A stretch of 64,000 bases of DNA from Sporomusa acidovorans (lineage in GTDB: Bacteria; Bacillota; Negativicutes; Sporomusales; Sporomusaceae): positions 81,368-145,367 of the forward strand of contig NZ_FNAM01000008.1 of NCBI RefSeq assembly GCF_900101845.1. The letters are read 5' to 3'. The translations under genes and the position numbers were made by a program. The notes beneath the pieces were generated by a model that worked only from the letters and a program-made list of their open reading frames with translations, was not told where the DNA came from and did not search any database. Positions 16,521 through 24,660 of this stretch are shown piece by piece; position 1 is the stretch's first letter; each line of letters opens with the position of its first letter.

Positions 16521-18248
16521 TTAACGCTGAAACTGCTGCACATTGCGGTCTACATATTGCGCTATAAAACGTTTCCATTCCGGTGCAGCGGCATTACTTT
16601 CGGCTCGGCATCGAACAAGCAAATCAAAAAGCCTTGCCGGCTCCAACCGTCCTTGAAGTCGGAACGCCTGAGCAAAGAGATTCGTAAACTGCTCCAATGT
16701 CAGTGGGACAATCCTCAGGGCAAGCGAAGAGTCATCATTACGATACCAGACACCAATCCGGAAAGTTTCCGCAGTATTGGTATCAATGTTATTAGCTAGA
16801 AACAAACCATAGACTTCTTTGTCAGGGTAGCGATCAACATATTGAGCAACATGACGACGTACCGGCTCCCCCTCAGCAGCTTCTTGCCGTGAAGATGCGG
16901 TAAGGGTCACCTCAACCACAAGGACAAAGTCCTCAAACTCAAATATCATATCCGGACCATTACCTGGTGCCGTAAACCTTGGCCTAAAATCAACATCAAT
17001 GTCAAAACGCCTTGCCTCCCATGGCATATTGACAAGACTATCAATAGCCAGAAAGGCTCTCCACAGTACCCATTCCAAATAAGCCGGTGCTTCACCATTT
17101 GGAATCATATTGCTTGTACGCGGATTTTGCAAGGCCTGCAGATAGCGATGAATTTCTTCCCATTGCTCCACCTGTTGTTCTGCATAAAGGAGTTCACGCC
17201 GCTCAAAAATTTGCTGCTCCATATTATGGCGTAATTGATTAATCTCAGCTACCTCAAGTTCTGCAAGATTAGCTGGTAAAGGCACTTCTATTTGAAATTC
17301 ACGCCGCAAGGTTTCAGCTAACTCCAATACAGCAGCTGCCGCTTCTGTCAGATTGTCTGTCGGCAATAAACCACCTTGCCAGAAACGGGGCATATATTCC
17401 CGTGACGGCAGCGTTTCAAATGGCGAAGCCATAATCTGGCGTACCAGCGTACGTCGATGCTCTGCCAGGGTAATGCCATTGCCGCTTTCAACAAATAAGC
17501 CCGTCAATTTTAAGTAACGGAAATTTGTGCCTGCGTAATCATTTAATGTTTGGGCATTCTGAGAAGGTAATCGCGCTGCAGCCTCTTCACGTACTGCATT
17601 CCGAAAACGCCGGCGCTCTACTCCATTTAACTCAGCTTCTTCTAATCGATACTGCTCTATAATATCAGCAGCAATATTCACATGAGCTTCCTGGCCTATC
17701 ACTTGGACGATACTTGCCATTTCATTCTTAGAAATTCGCATGACTAAATTTCGGCGTTCCAATTCCAGCAGTAAAGCCAGAACAATCCGCAACGGATTAA
17801 AAGCTTCGATTTCGATGAACTGTTCCAAATCTGACGGTATTTGCTGCACTATTAATGTACGTAAAAAACATTCTTGTTCACTGGGCAAATTTTGAGCTTC
17901 CAGAAGACGTCTGCCGCTTTCGGTGATGCGATAGGGTTCAGTATTAATACCCACCCGACGCAATAATCTCTCATCCGGTGTAATAAAACCCAACTGTGTT
18001 AAACAGGCCCGCCATTTTCTCCCCATATCGCTAACATCAGCATCAGGATTATCCTCCAGTCGTTGCATAGAAAGTACTTGTGCATCCGCTAATACCCGCG
18101 CAAAACGATTTTCATTTTCGGTTCCTTTTAGATGATAAAGGCCGGCAGCAGCAAGCGCCCGCAACGCATATTTGATTCTATACGCCGATCGCACTGTTGT
18201 ATTTCCTACATACCAGGCTTTAGTCAACATGGGAAGATTCTCAAGCAT
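16521..18248 (-). CDS. AlwI-family type II restriction endonuclease
   Basis: The 575-residue protein contains FEFEDFVLVVEVTLTASSRQ, then EAAEGEPVRRHVAQYV and VYGLFLANNIDTNTAETFRI. These match the AlwI family (Pfam RE_AlwI), with the nuclease centre D..E-V-T in the PDMIFEFEDFVLVVEVTL region. AlwI itself recognises GGATC and cuts outside it. An N-terminal winged-helix-like region reads YRIKYALRALAAAGLYHL. The start lies 2 bases after the stop of the methyltransferase gene, so the pair is co-transcribed. The recognition site in this organism is inferred, not shown. Confidence 0.88.
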   Translation of the reverse strand: MLENLPMLTKAWYVGNTTVRSAYRIKYALRALAAAGLYHLKGTENENRFARVLADAQVLSMQRLEDNPDADVSDMGRKWRACLTQLGFITPDERLLRRVGINTEPYRITESGRRLLEAQNLPSEQECFLRTLIVQQIPSDLEQFIEIEAFNPLRIVLALLLELERRNLVMRISKNEMASIVQVIGQEAHVNIAADIIEQYRLEEAELNGVERRRFRNAVREEAAARLPSQNAQTLNDYAGTNFRYLKLTGLFVESGNGITLAEHRRTLVRQIMASPFETLPSREYMPRFWQGGLLPTDNLTEAAAAVLELAETLRREFQIEVPLPANLAELEVAEINQLRHNMEQQIFERRELLYAEQQVEQWEEIHRYLQALQNPRTSNMIPNGEAPAYLEWVLWRAFLAIDSLVNMPWEARRFDIDVDFRPRFTAPGNGPDMIFEFEDFVLVVEVTLTASSRQEAAEGEPVRRHVAQYVDRYPDKEVYGLFLANNIDTNTAETFRIGVWYRNDDSSLALRIVPLTLEQFTNLFAQAFRLQGRLEPARLFDLLVRCRAESNAAAPEWKRFIAQYVDRNVQQFQR

Positions 18249-18250
18249 AG

Positions 18251-20143
18251 TTAATACCCCACAAATAAATATTCTTGTACTTTATTGTGATTGTCGCTCA
18301 CTTTATGCCCTTGATTGCCAAAAGAGTACCGATAATCTACCGCGACCACTTCCACATTTGCTTTATATCTGGCCATTAAACCGAGAATTTGCTCCTGGGT
18401 TGGCAATGAATTAGAAGAGTAAGACACAATGAGAATACTCTTACGATGTCGCCTAAACAAAGTATTAAAAGCATCATAAGCAGAGCCTGCTGTAGAAAAA
18501 GGAGTAGGGTAGCTTTTAAATTTTTTGGTCTTTGTGTTGTCCTGCAACACCACCCCTTGCCAATCCCTTGCCAATCCTTCTACAAAGTGATACCGGCGTA
18601 CATACTCATTGTCCGAAAGTGGACTATAGTAAGGCGGATCAATATAGACTAAATCTGCATGCCGCCTCAGTTCCATGGCATCTCCATGAAAAGCCTGATT
18701 GGTTTTACCATTGTCAAATACAGCTTCATTAATGGCCTGAATGGCTTCCAAGAACTGTTCTTTCAAGGTCAACTTTAGATCCTTTCTTCCATCGTCATAA
18801 CGAAATCCCGTATACGTAAAAATACCGCGTGGACGTTTTTTAATACAAGCACGAACCAAAGCCGCCATTGCCAAATCTCTTTTTATGGGCTCTTTCATTC
18901 TTTTAATATTGGCCCTTACCTGATCCAAAAACAAATTATCCTCATCAATAAAATATAAGTCCTTAAATGTAGATGCAACAAAATTATCATGTGTCCCGGT
19001 ATCGCTAGTTAACATTTCAATATCGTTTTCTTTAAGCGTAACCTGATTGTTCTGAACAACTGCCCGGGATAAACAAGCCGAAAATGTCATGTAATCATTA
19101 GAAAGCACTTGCTTTCCTTGCGTCTTAAACATATAGCTTACCACACTGCTGCCAGCAAACAAATCAAGGACACTGTCAAACTTAAATTCGGAAGCTACAC
19201 TCCAAATGCGATTAATCAGGTTTTGCTTGCTTCCCATATACCGAGTGGCCGGGAACAAATTCATTTGCTCAGACATAACTACCGGCTGCCCAATAGCAAA
19301 CAACCTGGGGGTCGGTTCAACACTTACAATAACGTCTTCGCCATTTCTTTTTTTAGCATCACAACTGATATATCGACGCGTATTGAATACTTCAACCTTA
19401 TATTCAGCAAATAGCTCATGCACTAGCGAGTGATTGGAGTTAGTTAATAAGACATGACAACCCAGATCTTTTAAACGTACTATTTCCTCCGCCAATTCCC
19501 GGTGGTCATCTTCATAAAATTGCTCTTTTGTGTAGCGTTTAAAATCTGCATATTTTGATACGGGTAAATACGGCGGATCCAAAAACACAAAATCTCCTGC
19601 TTCAGCCGTTTCACGCAGTACCTGCTTGTAATCGCCGCATACTATGCGTACCTGGGCAAGTCTTTCACTAACAGCGCGTAAATTATCTTCATCACATATG
19701 GTTGGCTTTTTATAATGGCCAAAAGGCACATTAAACTCACCTTTGCGGTTAACGCGATATAATCCATTGTAACAAGTCCGATTTAAATAAATTGTTCGCG
19801 CGGCTCTTTCTGTCAAAGACAACTCTTCTCGCTTAACACTACGCAACTGATAGTAAAAGTCCTTATCATTAGGCATTGTGCGAAGATTGTCTATTACCCG
19901 CTCAACGTCTGTCGCAACCGTTTTATATAATTCAATAAGTTCTGGATTAGCATCGGCAATAACCGCAGATGTAGGCATTAAAGCAAAAAAGAAAGCTCCT
20001 CCACCAAAAAATGGCTCTATGTACTTACCATACTTCTTCGGTGCCCGAGCTAATAGCAAGTCACTAAGTTGCTGTTTTCCACCTGCCCATTTTAAGATTG
20101 GCTTTGGAAGTGCTCGTGCTGTTTTTATATCGGCCAGGAACAT
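18251..20143 (-). CDS. Fused double N6-adenine DNA methyltransferase (Dam-like)
   Basis: The 630-residue protein is two D12-class methyltransferases in a row. The first (about 1-285) has LKWAGGKQQL, the SAM motif EPFFGGGAFF and the catalytic motif FLDPPY. The second (about 300-630) has RYMGSKQNL, DLFAGSSVVS and YIDPPYYSP. Asymmetric sites such as GGATC need both strands modified, which a two-domain enzyme can do. It precedes the AlwI-type endonuclease by 2 bases and should protect host DNA from it. It is the first gene of the minus-strand island, so the promoter must lie right of 20143. Confidence 0.93.
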   Translation of the reverse strand: MFLADIKTARALPKPILKWAGGKQQLSDLLLARAPKKYGKYIEPFFGGGAFFFALMPTSAVIADANPELIELYKTVATDVERVIDNLRTMPNDKDFYYQLRSVKREELSLTERAARTIYLNRTCYNGLYRVNRKGEFNVPFGHYKKPTICDEDNLRAVSERLAQVRIVCGDYKQVLRETAEAGDFVFLDPPYLPVSKYADFKRYTKEQFYEDDHRELAEEIVRLKDLGCHVLLTNSNHSLVHELFAEYKVEVFNTRRYISCDAKKRNGEDVIVSVEPTPRLFAIGQPVVMSEQMNLFPATRYMGSKQNLINRIWSVASEFKFDSVLDLFAGSSVVSYMFKTQGKQVLSNDYMTFSACLSRAVVQNNQVTLKENDIEMLTSDTGTHDNFVASTFKDLYFIDEDNLFLDQVRANIKRMKEPIKRDLAMAALVRACIKKRPRGIFTYTGFRYDDGRKDLKLTLKEQFLEAIQAINEAVFDNGKTNQAFHGDAMELRRHADLVYIDPPYYSPLSDNEYVRRYHFVEGLARDWQGVVLQDNTKTKKFKSYPTPFSTAGSAYDAFNTLFRRHRKSILIVSYSSNSLPTQEQILGLMARYKANVEVVAVDYRYSFGNQGHKVSDNHNKVQEYLFVGY

Positions 20144-20435
20144 ATGAACACCTCCCTCAAAATCTTCGCGTATACCAATGGTTTAGGAGTAAGTTCCAAG
20201 TTAGCGGGAAGCAGTTACTTTACATCCTTATCAATCCTTGGCATTACACGTTTTATGCCCTAAACTAATGAAATCAGCTTCTTAGTCCAAATTGGCAAAA
20301 TTAAATAATTGATTCGACAAAAATTAGTAAAAGACCTGCAATTTTATTTTTCCCTTCAATACAAAGTTGACGTACTCACGAAGCTATGCATTTACAATTC
20401 GGAACACTTGTTCGTATTTAGTTTAACTTATTTAT

Positions 20436-20729
20436 TTACTTTTGAAAATAGTTAAATTCACATTCCTGCCTAAAAATATTTAAGAATACATTGGATACAG
20501 CAATAAAAAAACTGCCGGCATCACCGACAGCCTCCCTGCAGAAACTGAATAACCGGCCCCAAGACCAGCACAGTCCGCCGATCAGCACGGCCAACCAGAA
20601 GACCGACAGCAGCAAACTGTGGTCGGCGCAGTACCGGATGCTCGGCCGGTCATCCCGGTCCAGCGCATTCCAGTAGCATACCCACAGTGCGGCCTCCACC
20701 CGCCAACGTCTCACCAGATAGTCCCACAT
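20436..20729 (-). CDS. Small hypothetical membrane protein
   Basis: The 97-residue frame starts MWDYLVRRWRVEAALWVCYW, has one clear hydrophobic segment (LLLSVFWLAVLIGGLCW at about 40-56) and possibly a second weak one near the end. GGGAGG lies about 10 bases before the ATG at 20729. Its DNA is more GC-rich than the neighbouring defence genes. No family is recognised. It may be a real small protein or a chance frame in a GC-rich stretch. Confidence 0.4.
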   Translation of the reverse strand: MWDYLVRRWRVEAALWVCYWNALDRDDRPSIRYCADHSLLLSVFWLAVLIGGLCWSWGRLFSFCREAVGDAGSFFIAVSNVFLNIFRQECEFNYFQK

Positions 20730-20942
20730 ACCCCGCACACCTCCCGCTCATCGTCAGCGGCTCCCCGCCGCCGTCACTCTCCAAAAGAGCGCGGGAGTAA
20801 TCGTCCTATTGTGCTAAAATTCCGGCGCGGCACACCGTGTCACCCGCAGGGGCGCAGCGAGAGCGGAGCAGGCGCAGCCTTGACCGGTGTGATACCATGA
20901 AAAGACCGGCGGCGGGGCGTTTCAGCGACTAGACCTCGCTTT

Positions 20943-21143
20943 TTACTTTTCGGTTATTTCATCGGTCACAGCTTTTATAAGCAAAGTCCCGCTGTGTTCT
21001 TCGATAGCAATCTTATCACCACTCTGAAAGCCAAGATCCTGAAGCCATTTGCCCTGCAGCCGGATGAGCGGTCGCCGGTCTTTACCATTGAGATATGTAT
21101 AATAGACAGTCAAAATACGTGAGGTTTCCCTTTCACTGGACAA
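20943..21143 (-). CDS. SymE-family type I toxin
   Basis: The 66-residue protein reads SRILTVYYTYLNGKDRRPLI, then LQGKWLQDLGFQSGDKIAIE and LLIKA, the conserved core of the SymE toxin family, which has an AbrB-like fold. In E. coli SymE is an SOS-induced RNA-cleaving or nucleoid-condensing toxin controlled by an antisense RNA and is linked to restriction genes. Here too it lies near a restriction-modification operon. The start is a TTG with a GGGGG ribosome site 7 bases upstream, and that site is buried in a long hairpin (21151-21221). Confidence 0.82.
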   Translation of the reverse strand: MSSERETSRILTVYYTYLNGKDRRPLIRLQGKWLQDLGFQSGDKIAIEEHSGTLLIKAVTDEITEK

Positions 21144-21150
21144 TTATATA

Positions 21151-21221
21151 CCCCCTATCGCAAGCTGCAGCAAGGCCCTTGATCATGGCAAGCACTTGCC
21201 GGACAGCTTTTTTATAGGGGG
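21151..21221 (-). promoter_or_regulatory. Leader hairpin sequestering the symE ribosome site
   Basis: CCCCCTAT (21151-21158) pairs with ATAGGGGG (21214-21221), and AGCTG (21163-21167) with CAGCT (21204-21208). On the symE mRNA the first arm is the GGGGG ribosome site itself. A smaller hairpin GGCAAG/CTTGCC lies in the loop. Translation should be low unless the structure opens. Confidence 0.7.
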
Positions 21222-21227
21222 AAATTA

Positions 21228-21268
21228 AAAGCGCATGCGAGGTTTTTTATACCCTACACATGCGCTTT
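21228..21268. terminator. Terminator-like inverted repeat upstream of symE
   Basis: AAAGCGCATG (21228-21237) and CATGCGCTTT (21259-21268) are perfect 10-bp arms around an AT-rich loop. On the plus strand it would stop transcription leaving symE; on the minus strand it may be part of the leader. Confidence 0.5.
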
Positions 21269-21467
21269 GCTTCGTCGTATGCTAAATCCCAATACCAACA
21301 AGCCAGGACATACCCAGCCTTCAACAGAAAAGCGGTCAATAAAATATGTAAACGAATGCTTGCCCTTCTGTTGACAGTGTATTAGGAATAGGCTTAGTCT
21401 CCTGCTGCATGAAGTCGCACAGCCTGCTCCTCTCCTGTCGGCATCTCTGTTACACGCAGTGCCTCGC

Positions 21468-21496
21468 TTGTGTTCAAGCGGGCGGCATTGTATAAT
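21468..21496 (+). promoter_or_regulatory. Promoter of a small structured RNA
   Basis: TTGTGT and TATAAT are 17 bases apart. The predicted start, near 21503, coincides with the first base of the closing stem of the RNA described next. Confidence 0.7.
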
Positions 21497-21502
21497 AGAA
21501 AT

Positions 21503-21598
21503 GTCGTCGTGGACAGCTTGACTGTTACGTGTAGGTGCTGATACCACCTGCGCGTGCCTCGGAAGTGTTCCACCACTTCCGGGTCACGGCGACTTTTT
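21503..21598 (+). ncRNA. Putative ~96-nt structured small RNA
   Basis: The first bases GTCGTCGTGG pair with TCACGGCGAC near the 3' end, which is followed by TTTTT. Inside is a perfect hairpin GGAAGTG/CACTTCC. A promoter, a closed 5'-3' stem and a terminator tract define a compact RNA. It lies between symE and the second holin-like toxin. I do not recognise the family. It could be an antitoxin RNA acting in trans or a decayed antisense partner. Confidence 0.55.
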
Positions 21599-21684
21599 AA
21601 TTTCCACCTATTTCTAATTATAGCTTATTTCAAATGAATTGCAAGTAAACTAAAGCCGCGCAGGCAGGATTTTTTCCTGACCGG

Positions 21685-21713
21685 TTGCATATTTTTATTT
21701 CAATGGGTATAAT
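21685..21713 (+). promoter_or_regulatory. Sigma-A promoter of antisense RNA 2
   Basis: TTGCAT and TATAAT are 17 bases apart, identical to the promoter at 9286-9314. Confidence 0.8.
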
Positions 21714-21719
21714 ATAAGA

Positions 21720-21843
21720 AAAGGACTGACGTGTTGCTAGCACGCCAGCCCCATAGGTTGTCTAACCGGAAACGGTTAGCCTCAGTTTTGATTATTTACG
21801 AAATAACCGCAGTCCTTGGCTAGGGGCGGTTATTTTCGTTTTA
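21720..21843 (+). ncRNA. Putative antisense antitoxin RNA of toxin 2
   Basis: Layout and much of the sequence match the RNA at 9321-9441: the ACTGACGTGT start region, the CTAACCGGAAACGGTTAG hairpin and the GAAATAACCGC/GCGGTTATTTTC terminator, whose right arm covers the toxin stop codon. Confidence 0.65.
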
Positions 21844-21907
21844 TGATTAAAACAACAAGTGTTGCAAATGCGATCATCAGATACATTGCCTCAAATATTG
21901 TCATCAT
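21830..21907 (-). CDS. Holin-like type I toxin, copy 2
   Basis: The 25-residue peptide starts MMTIFEAMYLMIAFATLVV and ends LIIKRK. It differs from copy 1 at only a few positions and by one residue in length. The same AAAGGGGGT ribosome site precedes the double ATG. A minus-strand extended -10 TGCTATAAT lies near 21960-21968. The conservation of the peptide while flanking DNA has diverged supports coding. Confidence 0.75.
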   Translation of the reverse strand: MMTIFEAMYLMIAFATLVVLIIKRK

Positions 21908-22022
21908 ACCACCCCCTTTCAAAAAGGGTGTGGCCAACCGCTCCCTTGACAACCTTACGCTTATTATAGCATATTCTGCCAGAGAGAACAGGAAAATTTT
22001 AGCTTTAATCAGGGTCACTGCG

Positions 22023-22057
22023 CCGCCTTCTCAACACGAAGGCGGTCTTTTTATTTT
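22023..22057 (+). terminator. Terminator-like hairpin right of toxin 2
   Basis: CCGCCTTC (22023-22030) pairs with GAAGGCGG (22038-22045), followed by TCTTTTTATTTT. It is the counterpart of 9625-9660. Confidence 0.65.
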
Positions 22058-23120
22058 CCCCGCCGCGCAGTTCGCGGCTCCCTTGCTGCCGGCAGGCCCG
22101 TTGGCACGGGGCGCGGCCGCGCGGGTTTGGCCGCCGTGACCGGTGCGCTCCCCTGCCCGGCTTACTGTCGCCACCGGCCAGGCTTACGATGTGCGGCCAC
22201 ATGGGTTTCGTGGCTGCTCATGGTAAGCCGTTTATTGGGCTGTAGACATCGGACTGCGGTTTCCCCCTCCCGTTTGTTCGTCGGGAGGGGGTCAGGGGGT
22301 GGGTTCCCTAAAGCGGAACCGGGCCGTCTGGTGCCGCCGCCGTCTGATTGCCTCCCGGCTAGTGAAGGGCCCTGACGTGGCCGCGTACCCCTCAAATTGT
22401 TCGGCCGCACCTTAGCGGGGGGTTTGGGGGGTAGTCCTTCCCGTCAGGGCGCCCGGAGTCCTCCCTTCCCCCCGAATTTCAATCGCGGCCCACCGCTTGG
22501 ACGGCAGAGCCATTCAGGTGGGATAGGGGGCTCGGGGGGAAGGGAGGACGGAGAGTGGACACATGCCTTTGGTGTCCACGGGGCGGGACAGGCGCGGCCG
22601 CGGCAGGGAACGAACGGCTGTTACCTCCTAGCCAGGCGAGTGGCGGCAGGTGGCCCGGTGGAGCGGTTTGGTTGCCACCGTTCTCCGGGCTTCGTGCTTT
22701 GTTTTTCGTTCCCGGCGGTCGGCGGGACGCCCGGCTGGGTCGGTCGGTGGTTTTGCGGGCGGTCCGGCCGGAGTGTCCTGCCGAGGCCCCGCGCAGCGTG
22801 CGGGGCCAGCCGACGTTCCCCGGTTTCCCCGGCAGTCCGGGCGCGAGCGGCAGGGAGTGCTCCGGTCTGCGTCCCCTGTCCAGACTGACGAACAACCGCC
22901 GGCAGGATACGGCTCTAAGCGCCAGCGGTGGCCGGACGGGAGCGGATGAGGAGAGTGGAGCGTCAGCGGAACGCCGCAAGCAGCGGACGACCGGCCATAG
23001 AGCGGTATCCGTTTTTGGGGTACTGGTTGGCACTAAGCGGAGCAGCACGAGGACGGCAGGCGGAAGACGCGCCAGCGGCTGCAGCGCCGCCCGCAGGGAT
23101 GCGGAGCGGGCCTTTTGCAG
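22058..23120. other. GC-rich, hairpin-dense stretch without a convincing gene
   Basis: About 1 kb is far richer in G and C than the rest of the window. Frames are open on both strands simply because stop codons are rare; their translations are low-complexity R/P/G/A-rich and match no family I know. Strong stems are frequent: CCCCCTCCCG/CGGGAGGGGG (about 22263-22291), TCCTCCCTTCCCCCCGA with its complement TCGGGGGGAAGGGAGGA 60 bases later (about 22460-22549), GGACAC/GTGTCC (about 22557-22577) and GCCCCGC/GCGGGGC (about 22784-22804). The part around 22800-22985 has a diverged relative at 45721-45910. It may encode a structured RNA, be foreign DNA or be an assembly artefact. Confidence 0.5.
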
Positions 23121-23165
23121 CAAAGAACGATCAATGGTTTCTTCACTATCTAAGGAATCCTAAGT

Positions 23166-23609
23166 TTAGATCCATCGTCTGACCTTTCTCTTGTAGTCAA
23201 GATAGGCTTTCCCAAATTTCCTATCAAGCATCTTTTCTTCCCATCGTATATAACCAAGATCCATTGCCACAATAAATAGCAGCGCTATCAGCAGAGCTGA
23301 TAAAGAACCCATGAAAAGCCAACTGCCAAGGATAAACAGCACAAATCCCAGATACATAGGATTTCTTGAATATTGATACAATCCATTGGTAACCAGAACA
23401 GACGGTTCATCAAATGTCATCACTGAAATTTTTAATTTTTGAAATAAATTGGAGCCAATGATAGAAATGCCCAATCCGATAACGATGAACACAATTCCTG
23501 AAAAGTTAAAGGGAAATCTTACAATGTAATATATAGGCACTGTGAACTGCAATACGATCATGCATCCTATGCTGATTATAAGTAAGGTTGGAGGCAATAT
23601 TCGGTTCAT
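23166..23609 (-). CDS. Isoprenylcysteine carboxyl methyltransferase-family membrane protein
   Basis: The 147-residue protein has four hydrophobic segments (for example MIVLQFTVPIYYIV and MYLGFVLFILGSWLF) and the family motif LYQYSRNPMYLGF followed by EEKMLDRKFGKAYLDYKRKV. This is the SAM-binding C-terminal signature of the ICMT/PEMT-like family, in which bacteria mostly have members of unknown substrate. It follows the SDR gene after about 31 bases on the same strand, so the two are probably co-transcribed. Confidence 0.85.
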   Translation of the reverse strand: MNRILPPTLLIISIGCMIVLQFTVPIYYIVRFPFNFSGIVFIVIGLGISIIGSNLFQKLKISVMTFDEPSVLVTNGLYQYSRNPMYLGFVLFILGSWLFMGSLSALLIALLFIVAMDLGYIRWEEKMLDRKFGKAYLDYKRKVRRWI

Positions 23610-23640
23610 AAAATCCCCCAGTTTAGCTGTTTAATCTTTA

Positions 23641-24414
23641 TTAATTTGTTGTTAATCCGCCATCAATATTAAAAATGCTTCCCGTTACCCAGCTTGCCTG
23701 GGCTGAAGCGAGATACACCGCTATACCCCCTAGTTCTTCCAAATTACCAAACCGGCCGAGTGGATAATTCGTTCTTACAAACTCGTTGAACGTTTCTCTT
23801 TTGTCCCCAGGAAGGTTATTCACATAAGCCTGCACTTTAGCCGTACGGACATTTCCAGGCGCAATCGCATTAACCCGTATACCAAATGGTCCCAATTCAT
23901 AGGCCAGAGCCTTTGTAAAAGCGTTAACCGCCCCCTTAGTCATGGAATATACTGTTGAGAAAATCCCGGGCATTACCCGAAATGCATGAAAAGAGGAAAT
24001 ATTAATAATACTCGCCTGGTTTCTTTTTAACGATGGTAGCAAAGCTTGCGTAAGCAAGAAGAGGGCTTTTACATTTAAATCAAAACTGTAATCTATTTCT
24101 TGCATACTAACGGTTTCAAAAGAAGAGAATTTTGCGACGCCGGCATTATTGACCAAAATATCAATTTCCAGGAAAATATTTGCTATCTTCCCAGATAATT
24201 CTGAGAAAGAAAGAAGGCATGATAAATCATACGACAGCGTTTCCACTTGAACACCCGTATTCGACAAGGATAATGCCGCCTTACATAATTTTTCCTCATT
24301 TCTGCCAATCAACAGTAGATTGGCACCATTTTGGGCCAATGCTTTGGCAATTTCATAGCCGATACCATCACTTCCACCAGTAACAATTGCATTTTTCTTT
24401 TCTAACAGTTTCAT
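23641..24414 (-). CDS. SDR-family NAD(P)-dependent oxidoreductase
   Basis: The 257-residue cytoplasmic enzyme has the Rossmann motif GGSDGIGYEIA near the N terminus, the NNAG motif (LVNNAGVAKF), the catalytic serine in INISSF and the YxxxK motif in YSMTKGAVNAF. The C terminus GSIFNIDGGLTTN is typical of classical short-chain dehydrogenases. A GGGGG-containing ribosome site lies just upstream. It is divergent from the merR gene. The substrate cannot be told. Confidence 0.93.
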   Translation of the reverse strand: MKLLEKKNAIVTGGSDGIGYEIAKALAQNGANLLLIGRNEEKLCKAALSLSNTGVQVETLSYDLSCLLSFSELSGKIANIFLEIDILVNNAGVAKFSSFETVSMQEIDYSFDLNVKALFLLTQALLPSLKRNQASIINISSFHAFRVMPGIFSTVYSMTKGAVNAFTKALAYELGPFGIRVNAIAPGNVRTAKVQAYVNNLPGDKRETFNEFVRTNYPLGRFGNLEELGGIAVYLASAQASWVTGSIFNIDGGLTTN

Positions 24415-24578
24415 AACCTGACCCCCTCTTAATGATTAACCGTGCTCTTATCCTAAATAACTTCCAGCGGTAGTGACCACCTAGACCGCAAGGTAGAACA
24501 TCCTGCAGCCCAGACAACATACCTAGCAGTCACTTTGCCTGTAAATGCTTCAGCAAACGGTTCAGAAATAGTATAAAT

Positions 24579-24619
24579 CTTCAAGTCAACTTGAAGTCAA
24601 GAATAAAATCATTTACAAT
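24579..24619 (+). promoter_or_regulatory. merR promoter with regulator dyad
   Basis: The dyad CTTCAAG-TCAA-CTTGAAG (24579-24596) overlaps a promoter TTGAAG-N17-TACAAT (24591-24619). The same dyad with two changes lies in the efflux promoter at 25289-25306, so this is probably the autoregulatory site of the MerR protein. Confidence 0.75.
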
Positions 24620-24660
24620 AAAACCTAAACCTACTGCTTAGATAAAAGGTGTGTGCGCAA

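Noticed and set aside
21254..21576. Minus-strand frames of 60-97 codons
   Set aside because: They overlap the promoter and the structured RNA, have poor start signals and no recognisable domain.
22397..23163. Several long open frames on both strands in the GC-rich stretch
   Set aside because: Stop codons are rare in such DNA. The translations are R/P/G/A-rich without motifs, overlap each other in many frames and lack consistent ribosome sites.
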